Source of the DNA: Sanderia malayensis
Lineage: Eukaryota; Cnidaria; Scyphozoa; Semaeostomeae; Pelagiidae
DNA: 64,000 bases
Assembly: GCA_013076295.1 (NCBI GenBank)
Contig: RQOL01000715.1
Coordinates: 62,001 to 126,000 of the forward strand
Direction of reading: 5' to 3'
Under the pieces are notes generated by a model. The model was given only the letters and a program-made list of their open reading frames with translations, searched no databases and was not told the origin of the DNA. Within the stretch, counting starts at the first letter, position 1, and each line of letters starts with the position of its first letter. Shown piece by piece: positions 1-12,059 of the stretch. The position numbers and the translations under genes are program-made.

Positions 1-1
1 A

Positions 2-1069
2 AACAACAACAAGCGAAAAGAAAAGAAATCAAAGAAACCAGAAAAGAAGAGGTGTCCGCCAACAAAGCTATCTTCTATGGCAGAAAACAAAGAAGATACA
101 TGTTCTTCGTCTGGCAATGCTAATGTGCATTCAGCACAGGTGAGAAAAATAACTCTTGCTGAATACTGGTCGAGAAAAAGAAGCGATTCTCAATGCCAGT
201 CATCAAAACAAATGACAAGTATTGAGAATGCAAAAGTCGAAGAAGCTAAGCAATTAGTTGAACCTGAAGCTGAGATGCCAGAAGATTATCAAAGGTTGAC
301 AATGAATCACAAGGCACCACAGTCGATGAAAAGATCAATTTCTTTGGTGTACAAAGAATATAGGCAAGGCAGCTTGAAGAAAAGAGTTGCTTATCAACAG
401 CATCGAGCAGAAGCAAAAAGAATTAAGTTATCGCCCGATCAAGAAGAAGAAATGCAAAGGAAAAGAGTGGCAGAAGAGTTCAATACCAACACAAAAAAGA
501 TCATGGAAATCTATTTGTCAAAAAAGAAAAATGAAGCAAAAAGCAAAATCCCAGTTTCAGAATACAGAAGGGATAAGGATCTTGAAATTCAATTTGGAAA
601 ACAACGGAAAGCTGAGAATGACAACGCAACACTTACGTTTAGAAAGCCAGCTCCTCCAAAGCCAACTAAATTAGCGAGCCATAAATTGCAAGGAAATGCT
701 GCTGCAAAGACAAAGGAGACTACATCATTAATTCCAATTCCAAAAAAACAGGGCTTGGTGCAGGACAAAGATAACGATGCAAAAAAGGTTGCAGTAGACA
801 CAGGATACTTTGGAACAACCAAAAGAATGTCACAAGATGTGACATTTGGCGCTGGCTTTATCCGTTGCTATGTCAGTAAATTAAGGATGGCTGATCAAGC
901 AAATAATAAGCGATTTAAAACTGCTGCTACATCGACCAACAGAGCTGTTCCAGCCATTATCTCACAATCAGCCAGGCCAAAATTCAGCAGTAATACTTGT
1001 AGAACAGCAAGGCCTGTGGCTACGAAAGAGCACCAGGAAAGAAGAGTTAAGAAACATCGCAGAATTTAA
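2..1069 (+). CDS. family A lysine-rich protein, copy A0 (3' part, 5' end outside window)
   Basis: I do not recognise this protein; I call the family A. The frame is open from base 2 and includes an internal Met at 77 (MAENKEDTCSSS). The product is rich in Lys, Arg, Glu and Gln, with a probable helical stretch around KRVAEEFNTNTKKIMEIYLS and a repeated K-R signature that suggests nuclear location (inference). It matches copies A1 (15.08-16.74 kb) and A2 (54.5-56.16 kb) almost base for base up to about 1,035. There it switches to an unrelated tail, QERRVKKHRRI, and a stop. The A2 C-terminus, with its second NLS-like block, is therefore missing. Unlike A1, this copy has no internal frameshift in the visible part. 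The upstream exons lie before the window. Confidence 0.6.
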   Translation, partial: NNNKRKEKKSKKPEKKRCPPTKLSSMAENKEDTCSSSGNANVHSAQVRKITLAEYWSRKRSDSQCQSSKQMTSIENAKVEEAKQLVEPEAEMPEDYQRLTMNHKAPQSMKRSISLVYKEYRQGSLKKRVAYQQHRAEAKRIKLSPDQEEEMQRKRVAEEFNTNTKKIMEIYLSKKKNEAKSKIPVSEYRRDKDLEIQFGKQRKAENDNATLTFRKPAPPKPTKLASHKLQGNAAAKTKETTSLIPIPKKQGLVQDKDNDAKKVAVDTGYFGTTKRMSQDVTFGAGFIRCYVSKLRMADQANNKRFKTAATSTNRAVPAIISQSARPKFSSNTCRTARPVATKEHQERRVKKHRRI

Positions 1070-1620
1070 GGTTCAACGAACGAATGTTGTTTTTTAAATA
1101 GGGGGAATTTGCGCATGCGTGGTAAGACCATTTCATTTAATTTATCTTTATTTCGCTTGCCAACTTCAAAGTTTATGTGATTAACTTTTATAACGTGCTT
1201 TGATAATTTAATGATTTAGTGAACAGGAAATGTCGTCAGTTGCTGAAATGTCTCAATGAGTAAGTATCTTTTTGTCATTGATAATAGTTAGGGCTGTTAG
1301 ATTCGAATTGTGCACATTATCTGGATGATAATTTGTGTGTGAAGAGGAGAGGAGGGTCTGCTCATTGTTTTATACCGAATTTAGACCACATCTGACAATA
1401 TTTCTGGATAGGCCTATTACGTAATACGTTTGTAATTAACATATGAATAGATCGTACGATCACGTGATTACTTGTAACACGATAGTTTTGTTTTGTCTAT
1501 GATATGAGTCACTCGAAGTAAAGAACACATGGTTTATATATGGTTTTTTTATCGTCTCCTACTAATCAGTACTTCTCGTTGAGCGCATCTAATTTCTTCA
1601 CAAAATTTTATGCTGGTATC
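1070..1620. other. no gene seen
   Basis: AT-rich sequence between the end of A0 and the transposon. I see no conserved coding segment or RNA gene. The downstream flank of A1 and A2 is not present here, which fits the abrupt loss of homology at about 1,035. Confidence 0.5.
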
Positions 1621-2637
1621 TACGGTGGCCCAAAAGTTCACGGCAATATCAATTTGTTCACGGCAATTTCAACTTGCTCACGGCAATATCAATTTGCTCA
1701 CGGCAATTTCAACTTGCTCACGTATAATTATTAATTCCGTGGGCTTTAAGATGACTGCCAACACTGGCTTCTATTAAATTCCGATTGCTGTTTGAAAAGA
1801 TGGCGGACAACGAAAGAGTAATACTGGAATCGCTATTTTACAAAGGACACGAGTACTAACAGATTTGTGAAATGATGAAAACAGATTACAACATAAATCT
1901 TAGCCTTGCTGAAACGAAAGCTCAAACAATACAACCTTAGAAGAAACAAGGTGGAATATAATCGTCAGTCATTAAGAAATTGTGTGTAGCTATCAAATAA
2001 TATAAGGTAAATAATAGATTAAAATAATAATAATGTTTGTAAATAAAGAAAAAATGTAAAGGGTAGTTGCAGCCATGCAGACCAATAGGAAGCAATACGC
2101 ATCCGTGATCTAGATTGTTAATCAGAGAGCACATGAAGTACAAGTGGGGAGTACTGGCAATAGGTCTATTTGAAAAGAATGAAATGAATGGTTTGAAGAA
2201 AGCATTGTAGTAGAAAAATGTTTATGTGTGCGAATCTACAGCTATCAACCTGGATCAGCGTTTCGGGGGTTTGATGATAGTACGCTTTCATGATCTCAGG
2301 CCCCCCAGCACCTTCATGGGCTCTTTCGCACCAGTAAAGTGTATGTAGAAAGAAGAGATTGTGATAAATGTGGCGCGCAAAGCTGATCAGCTAGAGTGGC
2401 AGAGTATTAGAAGCGCATTAGATACAACGACCAGTGGGAAAGGTCCAGTAGGGTTGTAGAAATATGACAAATACGACGAGGAGAATGATCTCGAAGAGGG
2501 GCAAGAGAGAAATTGTATTTGTGGATACATATACGGAAGTGTATATTGAAATTGCCGTGAGCAAGTTGAACTTGCCGTGAGCAAATTGATATTGCCGTGA
2601 GCAAGTTGATATTGCCGTGAACTTTTGGGCCACCGTA
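1621..2637. mobile_element. non-autonomous TIR DNA transposon with sub-terminal tandem repeats
   Basis: The two ends are perfect inverted copies: TACGGTGGCCCAAAAGTTCA at 1621 and its complement ending at 2637. Inside each end lie about four to five copies of a 20-21 bp motif (GCTCACGGCAATTTCAACTT and variants), in opposite orientation at the two ends, as in transposons with sub-terminal transposase sites. At 1801-1960 there is a decayed coding remnant: MADNERVILESLFYKGHEY, a stop, QICEMMKTDYNINLSL, then after a frame change LKQYNLRRNKVEYNR. This resembles the helix-turn-helix leader of integrase-type transposases (family knowledge, not verified). The element is about 1 kb. The superfamily is not assigned. 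Confidence 0.75.
1801..1960 (+). pseudogene. decayed HTH leader of an integrase-like transposase
   Basis: The frame opened by ATGGCGGACAACGAAAGAG carries an ILESLFYKGHEY segment. It is cut by a TAA and a frameshift, after which LKQYNLRRNKVEYNR follows. The pattern (short helix, then a T-L-K-x-x-L, Y-N-L-R-R type segment) resembles the N-terminal HTH of large integrase-domain ORFs in animal DNA transposons. No catalytic core is present. It sits inside the TIR element at 1621-2637. Confidence 0.35.
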
Positions 2638-2689
2638 ATCATGGACCTCTTCGCAGTTTTCTTTTAATATTATTGTAAAACAATATGAT

Positions 2690-2905
2690 ATAGTTTAAAT
2701 TATGTTTTCATTTGAAAATTTATGAAATTTTGAGTATATTTCTCCTAAAGAAATTCGCTATTAAAACCCGTTTGGTATATTTATATTGTCATGTAAATTT
2801 TCTTGCTCAGGCCTAGGGCCACTTCTAGACGCCATTTTTCATCCGGTTGTGCAATACCTTTGCTCACTAAGTGTATTTTCTAGCCAAAGCTACCTAGTGT
2901 CCTAT
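2690..2905. repeat. dispersed repeat, copy 1
   Basis: This stretch shares long blocks with 31,040-31,215, for example AATTATGTTTTCATT, TATGAAATTTTGAGTATAT and ACGCCATTTTTCATCCGGT. There is no coding sign. It borders the 3' end of the minus-strand gene at 2,880 and the right edge of inverted arm 1 in the other copy. Confidence 0.6.
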
Positions 2906-5900
2906 CCAACCTTCTTGTTGAAGCATAATTTGCGAATAATACGGTCAGATTTTGTAAAGCCAGCATTAGAAGATCAAATATATTGACAGAGCGTTTTTCG
3001 CATGTTTCTTTGATGTTGGTAAGCATTTTGTACATGCTTAGTACTTGCTTCCTTACTGCTTTGGATATGGCAGATGTATCAAAATGTTCTTTCTCAGTGC
3101 TGGGTTGCGCAGTTGAATCTAGAATGTGTTTTTCAACAACCTTCGTTTGTTGGAAAAAGTGCATACACATATCATGGGCACTTGATTTATCAGGCAAAGC
3201 GTTATGTTTTGGTGCTACTGGTCTGCAAAGTGGTACTTTGGTGTTACATTTGTGTTTGAAACCCTTTTTTGCTGCATTATAGTGAAAAAATATCACCACC
3301 AATAATGCTTGGAGTATTTCCGGCCCAATGGTGGAGATGTTGCTTAATATCGAAGAATTGAGCATTTTGTGCACTCCACATCCTTTATTTATGTGATAAG
3401 TTAATTTGCGGACCTCATCGTAAACGTTTTCTTTTATCCGCTCACTCTGGCCATCAATTTACTGGGTCCATTTATCGAGGAAGGCATGCAGATTTTCTTG
3501 AATTGTTTGGTTGTCTGCAGTATCATTTTTTCTAACGTTATTCTCATCTCCCGCCCTTCTAAAGATTAAACCAAATTCTCTACTGAATTGCAAAGACATC
3601 TATATACGATTATATATTCTATTACTAATCAGCACAATCAGTTACCTTTTGTTGCAGACTCTGTCACCAGAAATCCTGTGCAACCGAACAGGGGTTCAGC
3701 ACCTCCAGTTGACAATGGCAAATCTTGCTTTTTGCCAGCTGCCGTTCCATTTGATTCGTGTAAGCTGGGCTGTTGTTCACCAGAAGTGTACCACGCTACA
3801 GGTGTTAAAGAATGCAATATTAGTACAAACAATAAACTAACAAAACTTCCTGCAATATTCCAGTTTGAATAGCAGGGTAACTTACCATCCTTGAGTTTTT
3901 CCAGCAGCTGTACTGGCAAAATTTCATGCGAGTAATGGCAACCCCACACTTGCCGATGTGGCAAATCAACTTTCACTCTGGCACAAGGCTTGTCTGATTT
4001 TTCTGCCAGTGCTTTCAGGGCACATTTGCTATCCACCTCACTTCTGATAGCACCACATTGAAGCAGAAATTCAACTGCACCTGGCACATAAATTGCCTTT
4101 TTACGCTGGCATCTGGTGCCACTTTTTTTGGTCCTTGACATGACATTGGTCGCCAGGAGCATGACAGTTTTAGCCTGTAAATTGGTATGTATCAATATTC
4201 ACTGTTACATTGAGTTATACAAAATTATTTATGGAACATTTACATAATACTGGTCAGGTAATCACATGTTGTACCTTTGCAATATCATGCAGGGCTTTTT
4301 CAAAGAGCAATGACAGAACCTTGTTGCCTTCATTATCATCAACTTGTGCAGATTGTTCTGCACCTCTACATTCGACCAGACATGGTGTCAGCAACTGTGT
4401 CACCCACGTGGATAGGTCTGCGTGGAAGCCATCAACATCCATTCCACATTTCTCTATTATCTGCAACAAAATATAATAATTATGTGACATTTCCTCTTTA
4501 TCATCAGCAATATCCCTTTACTTGCTTTGCAGAATCTTTATGAACTGAGCATACTTACCAATGTAGCTGCAAAGAAGAGCAATACATATTGGATTTTGTG
4601 CGGATGTCATACATTTTGGAAAGCATGCTTTCATCCACCATGGATGTGACAGTTGCCAACCAGTCATTGTCCACTGCATTCTGCAATTCGTCATGCAATG
4701 TCAGGGTGACACTAGCAGACTTGTGTACTTTTTTCAATGCTGTTCGGAAATCCTTTTCCTGGGACATGGCATCTGCCAATGGCATTTTATCATCAATGTT
4801 TAGGAATGGGATTACACCCAGACGAGAGAAGAATCTAAAGGAGGTGAAGTAACATGTTAGCAACACTCTTGCATCAATATAATTCCATATGATATCTGTG
4901 CTCTTATCAGATAAAATCCTACACTTAGTATTTTTTACAGGTCCTGAATCAGCAACAAATTTTGAGCAAGTGGTAGCACTACAATAAATTGGTATTATCT
5001 ATACATGGAGTGAGCAATGTACCTGGCAATTTTTCTTTACTAAGGCGGTCAAGTTTTAAGGAATCGGGGTTCATGGTGACGATATATGCGTTGTTTGTGC
5101 TTTTGACATGCTGTTTTCCACAACACGCCGAACCTAGATAATAAGACACTGTATATTAAAGACAGCCAAAGAACAATAAATACCCAAACGACTAATCAAA
5201 CAATATACAGCATAGAAAGCATACTTTGTTGAAAACATGCACTGTGACTTTCTCAAAAATAGCTGGGTCATCACAGTCATCCCAGATGGGCATTTTGCTT
5301 TCTTCCAACAGTTTCAGCATGCCAGCTTCTGTACAACCTGCAATAGGGATAATATAAAATGAAGCAACATCAACTGCTTTGTATAGCATGTAAATTTATA
5401 TGGCATGGTCCTGTGGATTTTATTTTTTCATTAAATATTTCACTATAAAATTACCTCCAACACTCTCTAGCATACCAAGCAGTGCCATACCCACTTCCAT
5501 TGCCCGACGTTTACGAGAGACTGGGTGCCCCAGTGCCAAAACTGGCGGCACATCCATGTCTAGAGTGTTGTGATGGATGCCAAAGCAAATGCCTCCAAGC
5601 ATGAGGATAGTAGATATGGTGTTGTTCTTTCCCACCACTCTCTCCTGGATTTGCAGGATCTCCACAAGGGCTTCACCATTATCCAAATCACCTATAAATG
5701 TAAATAGATATTGTCGAATCTTTGCTGCCGCTTAAGGCATAGTAGCAATGAGCCTTCACCTTGGAATGGCATCTGAAAAATGGGCTGTTTGTCCGTTATC
5801 ACTTTAAAAGGGGATTCACTGGGGGGAAGAACGGCCAGACTTCCTCCTTCTTCTACCAGTTGCACGTTGCCGGAAAGGATCGACAAAGTTCTGTTAGCAC

Positions 5901-6259
5901 CTTGATGTTTGTATGTGTGCAGGCCGAATTCCTGCAATGAAACAAGTTAAGACGAGTATGATAATCTATTGGTAAATTTTCTTAACCTTGGTGCCCTCGT
6001 AATGCTATTTCATTGCAAAACAGTGGTTTATAAAACACATGCAGGAGTGTAGAGCTTGAGAAAGATGGAAACTACATAAAGATGATCCTTGCAAATCAAC
6101 CGTTACTGGATAGAGGCGCTTGCGCTCTGGTAGTTGCCTGCACTCCTCGCACAACATTTTAAAATACATGGACAGATATTGCTCTCTGCTTGGCCTCGTC
6201 CATAGTCTGCTTGAGCCAAGAACACCGAGAATACCATTTTGCGTGGAAATGTCACGCAT
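2880..6259 (-). CDS. unrecognised multi-exon gene, about ten exons
   Basis: I do not recognise the protein. The spliced model reads, from 5' to 3' on the minus strand: 6259 to about 6120 (start MRDISTQNG; donor uncertain), 5931-5760, 5691-5455, 5337-5209, 5133-5023, 4943-4559, 4460-4275, 4174-3886, 3795-3646, 3271-2880. All junctions but the 6th-7th agree in phase (for example the 1-base leftover G joins GT at 5760/5691 and at 5455/5337). The exception is 4559 to 4460, where a phase-2 donor meets a phase-0 acceptor, so a micro-exon, another site or a lesion is needed there. Visible segments include GLHTYKHQGANRTLSILSGN, VGMALLGMLESVGGCTEAGM, LGVIPFLNIDDKMPLADAMS and a Cys-rich SACCGKQHVK. There is no signal peptide or clear domain. 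The last exon ends in an ordinary stop at 2880. Introns are short (70-400 bp). It is single copy in this window, unlike most neighbours. Confidence 0.6.
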
Positions 6260-6299
6260 GGTTATGAAGTATGGTTGTTCACTGCAGTGAATACAAGAA

Positions 6300-8685
6300 A
6301 TAGGGTATTATAAAGAAGCTCAATGCTGGAGGTGAAGTGGAGTTGTTTTTGGGAGGGCATACAAGTCTGTGAATCTCCTTTCTTTGCAAATGAAAAAGGC
6401 GTCAATGGGTGTATTACACCCCCACCCCTCAATGAAATGACATTATGTTCCCCCGTTTCGGGGGTTTAACTAATGCGTGTCACGAATCAAATTATGCCGT
6501 TGATTATGTCGAGGACCACCGCTCCAATTTGTAACCACAAACAAGGTTTCTGTAAGTACTTATTTGCAAATAGAATACATGCAATGTACCGACAGTTTCT
6601 TGTTGCAACATTTACATGCAATGCATACCTGATTTATTCCAACGGGATCGGCATTGTCATGCATGTGGTTGAATTGATGAAGAGCATACTGTTTATGCGT
6701 AAACTTACAGGAAGGAGTTCCTTTTTTTGGATATTACTTTAACTGTTCTTAAATGCTACTCCATCCATACCATTGCCTGGTGCTACACGTAATTGTTAAC
6801 CCCTTTGGGTGTTCTGTCGTTCTATCATTATTATGTTGTTACATTGTCATGTTTTTTACATGAATCTCTTGTGCCTGACAGATGACATTGTTCAATTTTG
6901 TTACTGGTTAGTTGGGATGCCGTGACGCTAATGAAAAGGATGTCAGCTAGCCAAATGAGGACGTTTATGTCCTGTTTCAATAAGAAACCAATTACGGCCG
7001 CCGTGTTTATTTGCATTGGTGCAAATACCCTGTGACCTTTGGAAAATCGGAGTTGTAACGAATGTGTTTTTTCCAATCATTGCGTTACTAAAGCATTCAT
7101 TATTGTTCATAACAAGCTTGCTACTGATACCGCAAAACAGTACATTTGAGTGAGTGAAAAATGGTCATCATTCCCATGGTCGTTGGGCTTTTTCTTGGTA
7201 TCCCATAGATAATCAAATTATAATTTTCCAATGAACGTCTATGTTTTAGCACGATATTCATTGGTTTCTCTACTGATATTCCACTGAAAGGTGTTCATTA
7301 CAGGTTCTTGGAATTTAATAAAATATACAACGTTTATTTTTTTGTTGATGCCGTTAGCAAGGGCGCTTAGGATTTATATCCATAAATAGCCCTACACTGA
7401 AAAGCTTAAGGGTTTTAGTTTCAGTTGCATCATAGCCAAAATGGTTCCATCAACTGCATTGACACCGGGCCTTGTACACAAAGTTTCTGAATAGTGTAAT
7501 GTCTGCTTTTTATAGATTATAATCTGTATTGATTATCAATGGCTTTATGTCAGTACCGGCAGCAAATAATGAATATAGGTCTTATCTTTACTATGTGCAT
7601 TTGTCGTGATATTTACTTGTAGGTCGGTCGTGAAGACCTGCAATAAATTAATAGGTGTTAAATGCAATTTAACAACAATTAATGTGCGATAGAAATTGCC
7701 TCTGCGAAAGAATGTGTATGTCCATCAACATGATCCCACAAGGGTGTGGTTAAGCAAACCTAACAAAATATATTGACGTCGGTAATCTCTTGGCAATGCA
7801 ATTTATTCAAGGCATGTTCGTGTCAAGTTCAGATGCAACAATCATTCTAAGGCCTAGCGCATAGAACAAGGATTGACTTCTCCCACCCACCCTGTCCCCT
7901 TTTATTGTTTTTTGAGTTTAAATTATGATTTCCGTCATTAGTCTGCAGTATAACCAGTCCGGTTATTACTGCCAGGTGTATCGGCCGAAATTTGCACAGC
8001 CAATCGGTTTCAGCGACCGTAAAAGCTTATTCCTACTCAAGCAATCCGGGCCGGTATGCTTAACGCTCAACTTCTTGAGATTAACATTAATGTTCACTGT
8101 AGCTATATGCACTTTTTCGCGCACATTGCACATTGTGATAGAGCTTCGGTTGGTATTCCGACAGCAATTATTTCACATGTACATCTACATGTAAATAGCC
8201 AGGCTCATTACAACCACAAACGTTATAACCATTATAACCATTTACTCTAAAACTTAAAACTTCGTATTTTCTCTCCATTACACCAACCAGTTGCATTTCG
8301 TTTGTAATCTCTAGCAGTATATAGTTTCCTAAAAAGTAACATATTTTATCATCTAGTCACTAAAAAAATTGCGCGTAATACCCAATTTTTGGGTTTTGTA
8401 CATTATTTGATAGATAGATAGATAAAATGTAACCCCTTTAACACATAATTTTGTACAAAATTGATCTTAACAAACAACTTTCGGGGATTTCTACCGTACA
8501 AATTTAGCTCAAAAGGTATCTTGTGCAAAAATATTTTGCAATTATATTGACTCATTTTTGAGCAGTTGTGATTTTAAAACTTCTGGTCGCGAAACCTACT
8601 GTTATGAAATTTTGTTTGAAAAATGACAACGTTGAAAATTAGAAATAACAAGAACAAAACAATAATTAAACAAGGTGTCCAAACT
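6300..8685. other. no gene seen
   Basis: About 2.4 kb of AT-rich sequence holding only short, unconvincing open frames. I see a (GATA) run near 8,409 and nothing that resembles an exon pair, an RNA gene or transposon ends. Confidence 0.5.
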
Positions 8686-8815
8686 GGATAACTAGGACAG
8701 CTAGGACGTTTTCTAGACCATCCGCCCACCTAGCGATCCGCCCACTCTCCTTTCCGCCCACCCTATCAAGTCTATCCGCCCACCCTATGAAGACTATCCG
8801 CGTCCGCCCCACATG
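8686..8815. repeat. short direct repeats (TCCGCCCACC units)
   Basis: The motif TCCGCCCACC recurs at about 8,721 to 8,790, with a longer unit ATCCGCCCACCCTATGAAG seen twice. The segment opens with CTAGGACAGCTAGGAC, the same 9-bp unit that forms the minisatellite at 10.1 kb. Confidence 0.6.
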
Positions 8816-8945
8816 CTTTCCCCATGATTTGGATGTGTATCTCTACTGCCATTACTTTACTGATCATCCTTTTTGTAGCTAAAGCTTTTAGCTCATAAAA
8901 GCTTATAAAATATTTAGTTTTAGCTCACAAAATATTTCAGACCAT

Positions 8946-9920
8946 TTAGGCCAACCCAACTTCAACGCAAATAAATGAGATGCGCCGGAGCTCTAAAAGG
9001 GGGGAGAGTATGAGTGAAGGATATTGAAAAGGCGTACGTAAATTTATAAATATCCAGGTTGCGTGTGCGACTGTATAAATGCAAATAAACAAATTGATGA
9101 ATAAAGAAACAGTCACTTTGAAAATTAGTACAACGTTTCGGGCTTGACCCGTTATCAAGTAATAAAAATAAAAGAAAAACGGTTGCAAATAACAGAAATA
9201 GAATGTGGCGTACGATAAATAGAATTAAAAAGAGGTATGACGTAAGAAGAGCATGTTTAATAAATAGGCATAAAGTAAAGCGTCCATATTAATATATAAT
9301 TATAGATAAGAAAACTGTTTATTAAGTCCAGCTGGAAAGAGTGTGCCAAGGCCAAATATGATTCTTTTTTCCAAAGTTTTCCTTTTTAGACTGTCAGTTG
9401 GTGCGTAGATGAGGCCAAGTATTGTCATGTCATCAGTAGTATGGTTTGGAGAATTAAAATGTTTGGCGATGTTGGAGTCAGGATCATTTCGATGTGTTTC
9501 TTTAAGATGTACCTTGTTGCGAACGTTGCGGAGATGCTCACCAAAACGGTTGTTTATTTGTCTGGATGTTTCGCCGATATATAGGATGTTGCAATTTTTA
9601 CAAATAATGCAGTAAATAACTGAGGTTGAAGAACAGGTAAAGTTACATTTAATGTTGAAGAATTTGTTTCCGTTGGTGATAGCCGTTGATGGGTTGGTGT
9701 GTTTACAGGTTTGACAGAGGCCGTGATTACAAGGAAAAGTACCAGATGAAGGAGAGGACGAAAGGTTGGAACGAACAAGCGTGTCTTGGATGTTTTTATC
9801 TCGTCTAAATGCCATATGTAAATTTATATGCTTGAAATCATAAGTTTGAAAGTTGAAAATGTCGCATCTTATCTTGCGTTTTTGATGTATGCACATCGTA
9901 TGCTTGATCTCAGCAAACAA
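8946..9920 (-). mobile_element. Penelope-like retroelement, 3' fragment with GIY-YIG domain
   Basis: The minus strand from 9920 to 9300 encodes about 206 residues. It holds the linker typical of Penelope-like elements (AFRRDKNIQDTLVRS, then a Cys cluster GTFPCNHGLCQTCKH) and a GIY-YIG type endonuclease core: VIYCIICKNCNILYIGETSR, then NNRFGEHLRNVRN. The usual C-terminal tail follows (NIAKHFNSPNHTTDDMTILG, FGLGTLFPAGLNKQFSYL). The second Y of the signature is kept in ILYIGE. The reverse transcriptase is absent upstream, so the copy is 5'-truncated. Sequence downstream, to about 9,120, carries the GTTTCGGGCTTGACCC type motif common in 3' regions of these elements. Confidence 0.85.
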
Positions 9921-10075
9921 TTTAAAAATTCAAATCAATGAAAAGCGCGGAAAGGTGGGAGAGTTAAATGAATGAGATGTTTGTATTCTGTAAACTGACT
10001 TTCTTCAAAAAAACTCAAATTCTTGTCTAATGGTAAAATATTATGTTATGTTATGTGAGGATAATAATATAGATT

Positions 10076-10275
10076 CAGCTAGGGCAGCTAGGATAGCTAG
10101 GACAGTCAGGATAACTAGGACAGTCAAGATAACTGGGACAGCTAGGACAGTTAGGACAACTAGGATAACTAGGACAGTTAGGACAACTAGGATAACTAGG
10201 ACAGCTAAGACAACTAGGACGGCTAGGATAAGTAGGACAGGTAGGACAGCTAGGATAACTAGGACAGGTAGGAGT
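10076..10275. repeat. 9-bp minisatellite, AGGACAACT/AGGATAGCT type
   Basis: About 22 tandem units of a 9-bp motif, mostly AGCTAGGAC, AACTAGGAT and AGTTAGGAC. Because 9 is a multiple of 3, the open frames on both strands across it are trivial. Two units of the same motif lie at 8,686. Confidence 0.9.
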
Positions 10276-10498
10276 CCTTGCCGCCAATCAGTTTCATGTC
10301 GGTATGGGAAAATTTGATCGCGGACAACAGTTTTTTAATACCTCGACTTCACCGATTTAAATTCTCTCACCAGTGGCTAATCGCGATATTTTCAAGTAAA
10401 CACAAATTTGATAAAAATTTTTGATCATTATTAGCGTTCAAGTTTTGACGTGCAAAATTCCATTTTAATCATGAAATCAAAATCATTCCCACAGACTC

Positions 10499-12055
10499 AC
10501 CAGCTTTAATGCCAGTTTCTTCCTTAATTTCTCTCATCACAGTAGCACCTAAAGCAAAGATAACTTCATGACTACAATCATACCAAAAAAGCTCTTTTTA
10601 GCCCTGGGAGGGAGGCTCAATAGAGAGGGCGAATTAAAAATCTCAACTCAAAAAGAAGCTTATTAGAGAAGAGAACCTAATAGAAAGGGGGGATTTATGC
10701 CAAGATATATACATATATTAGAAATAAATAAGTGATATGCAAAGTCTTGCAAGAAATTTTTATCAGATATTTATATTTCACATGATATAAGTGAAAGGTT
10801 TTGCATGCAATCTTCCAGGAAACAAGAATAAAGAAAGATTCATGCTTACCCGATATCTTCATTTGGTTCAGCAAAGCCACAAGGAAACTTCCATTTCTTT
10901 ATCTGACATGACATATTTTTTATTAAATTTGTCTGCAATATATGTATGCTAAAGCTGTAGCAGTTAAATAAATAAAATGTCATTACAGATATAAAACCAA
11001 ATTATGTGAATGAAAACTAGGCCATGTTTAATAATATTCAATTAAAATACCTACTTTTCCTTTGTCAACAACGAGTGCTTCCTGTGTTTCTTCATTAGGT
11101 ACCATGCCTTGAGCAAAAATGATTCAAAATTAAGCCATTAGTTCAAAATAATTCATATACCTGAACGCTTCATTGAAAAACCTTGTCTAGAAGTATACAA
11201 CTTTGCAAAAAGCAAAGCTAATATAGATACAATTGCAACATTGATATAAGATTACGCTAACAAACATATTTCAAATACCTACTTGGTACACCAACAGTGT
11301 GAAAAGCTTATTGGGGAATTTTATTTTCTTCATCTTCTGGCAGCCATTTCATCATCATTATGTAATCATTTATTGCATGATGGCATGAAGCCTGACAAAC
11401 TCACGTATGGTATCGCCCAAAGGTATTTTAATGGTATTGACACAAATATTCCTCTCATTCCATCTGCCTTGCAGATATTGAGGTATTCTAGGAAGATGAA
11501 AGAAAGATAATACGATAAAACAGTTGGTAAGTAAATGTTGTTGATTACAGATTGATGAATGGATGAGCAAGGGAATGGATGACTTAACAAATTAACAAAT
11601 AAATGCAGGAATGAATGAACAATGTATGAATAGAATAGGAAATGAATTTGAGGGAAGGAAAAAATGCAAAAAGTTGAAAAAGACAAAATATTTCACATGC
11701 TATTAGATTATTAGACCATATTACAACAAATTATTAGACCTGATAAACTTCCAGCAAATTCGTCTTCATCTTCATCTTCTGCAACAACTCTAAGAAAGAT
11801 CTAATATAAAACCACAAACACGTGTTTCTTTCCAGACTCAGCCATGTTTTTAAAACTTACTTCCACTACATTGGTCTCGAGAAGGCAAAGAAATGTTCCG
11901 CTTGTGGGTTTAAAGGTCCTTTTTCTTCTTAGAGGTACAATGACATTTTTTCATGGTTATAAGATTTAGAGACCCGTGACTTTCTAAATTGTAGCCATTC
12001 AAGGACGATATTTGGCTAGAACATCGCTGCAGCGGCCGTCTTGTTGCCATATCCA
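10499..12055 (-). pseudogene. NUDT6-like Nudix hydrolase pseudogene, copy 1
   Basis: Nudix hydrolases cleave nucleoside diphosphates linked to another group. Minus-strand exons, read 5' to 3', give EDEDEFAGSLSG (about 11.78 kb), GIFVSIPLKYLWA (11.45 kb), WLPEDEENKIPQ then AFHTVGVP (11.3 kb), MVPNEETQEALVVDKGK (11.05-11.1 kb), KKWKFPCGFAEPNEDI (10.9 kb) and ATVMREIKEETGIKAG (10548-10501). Order and spacing match vertebrate NUDT6. The Nudix box (G-x5-E-x7-R-E-x2-E-E-x-G) is split by an intron exactly where the two parts should meet. Lesions: an in-frame TAA after KIPQ, a frame break before the HH-motif exon, GG changed to CG in FPGG, and an extra G at the donor after NEDI. It is most likely dead. 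Confidence 0.75.
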
Positions 12056-12059
12056 TTTA

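Noticed and set aside
6473..6742. 89-residue ORF in the gene-poor 6.3-8.7 kb region
   Set aside because: Composition typical of chance frames; no supporting context.
10030..10317. 95-residue Thr/Arg-rich ORF and its antisense Pro/Ser/Cys ORF
   Set aside because: Both arise from a 9-bp minisatellite, which is open in several frames by chance.
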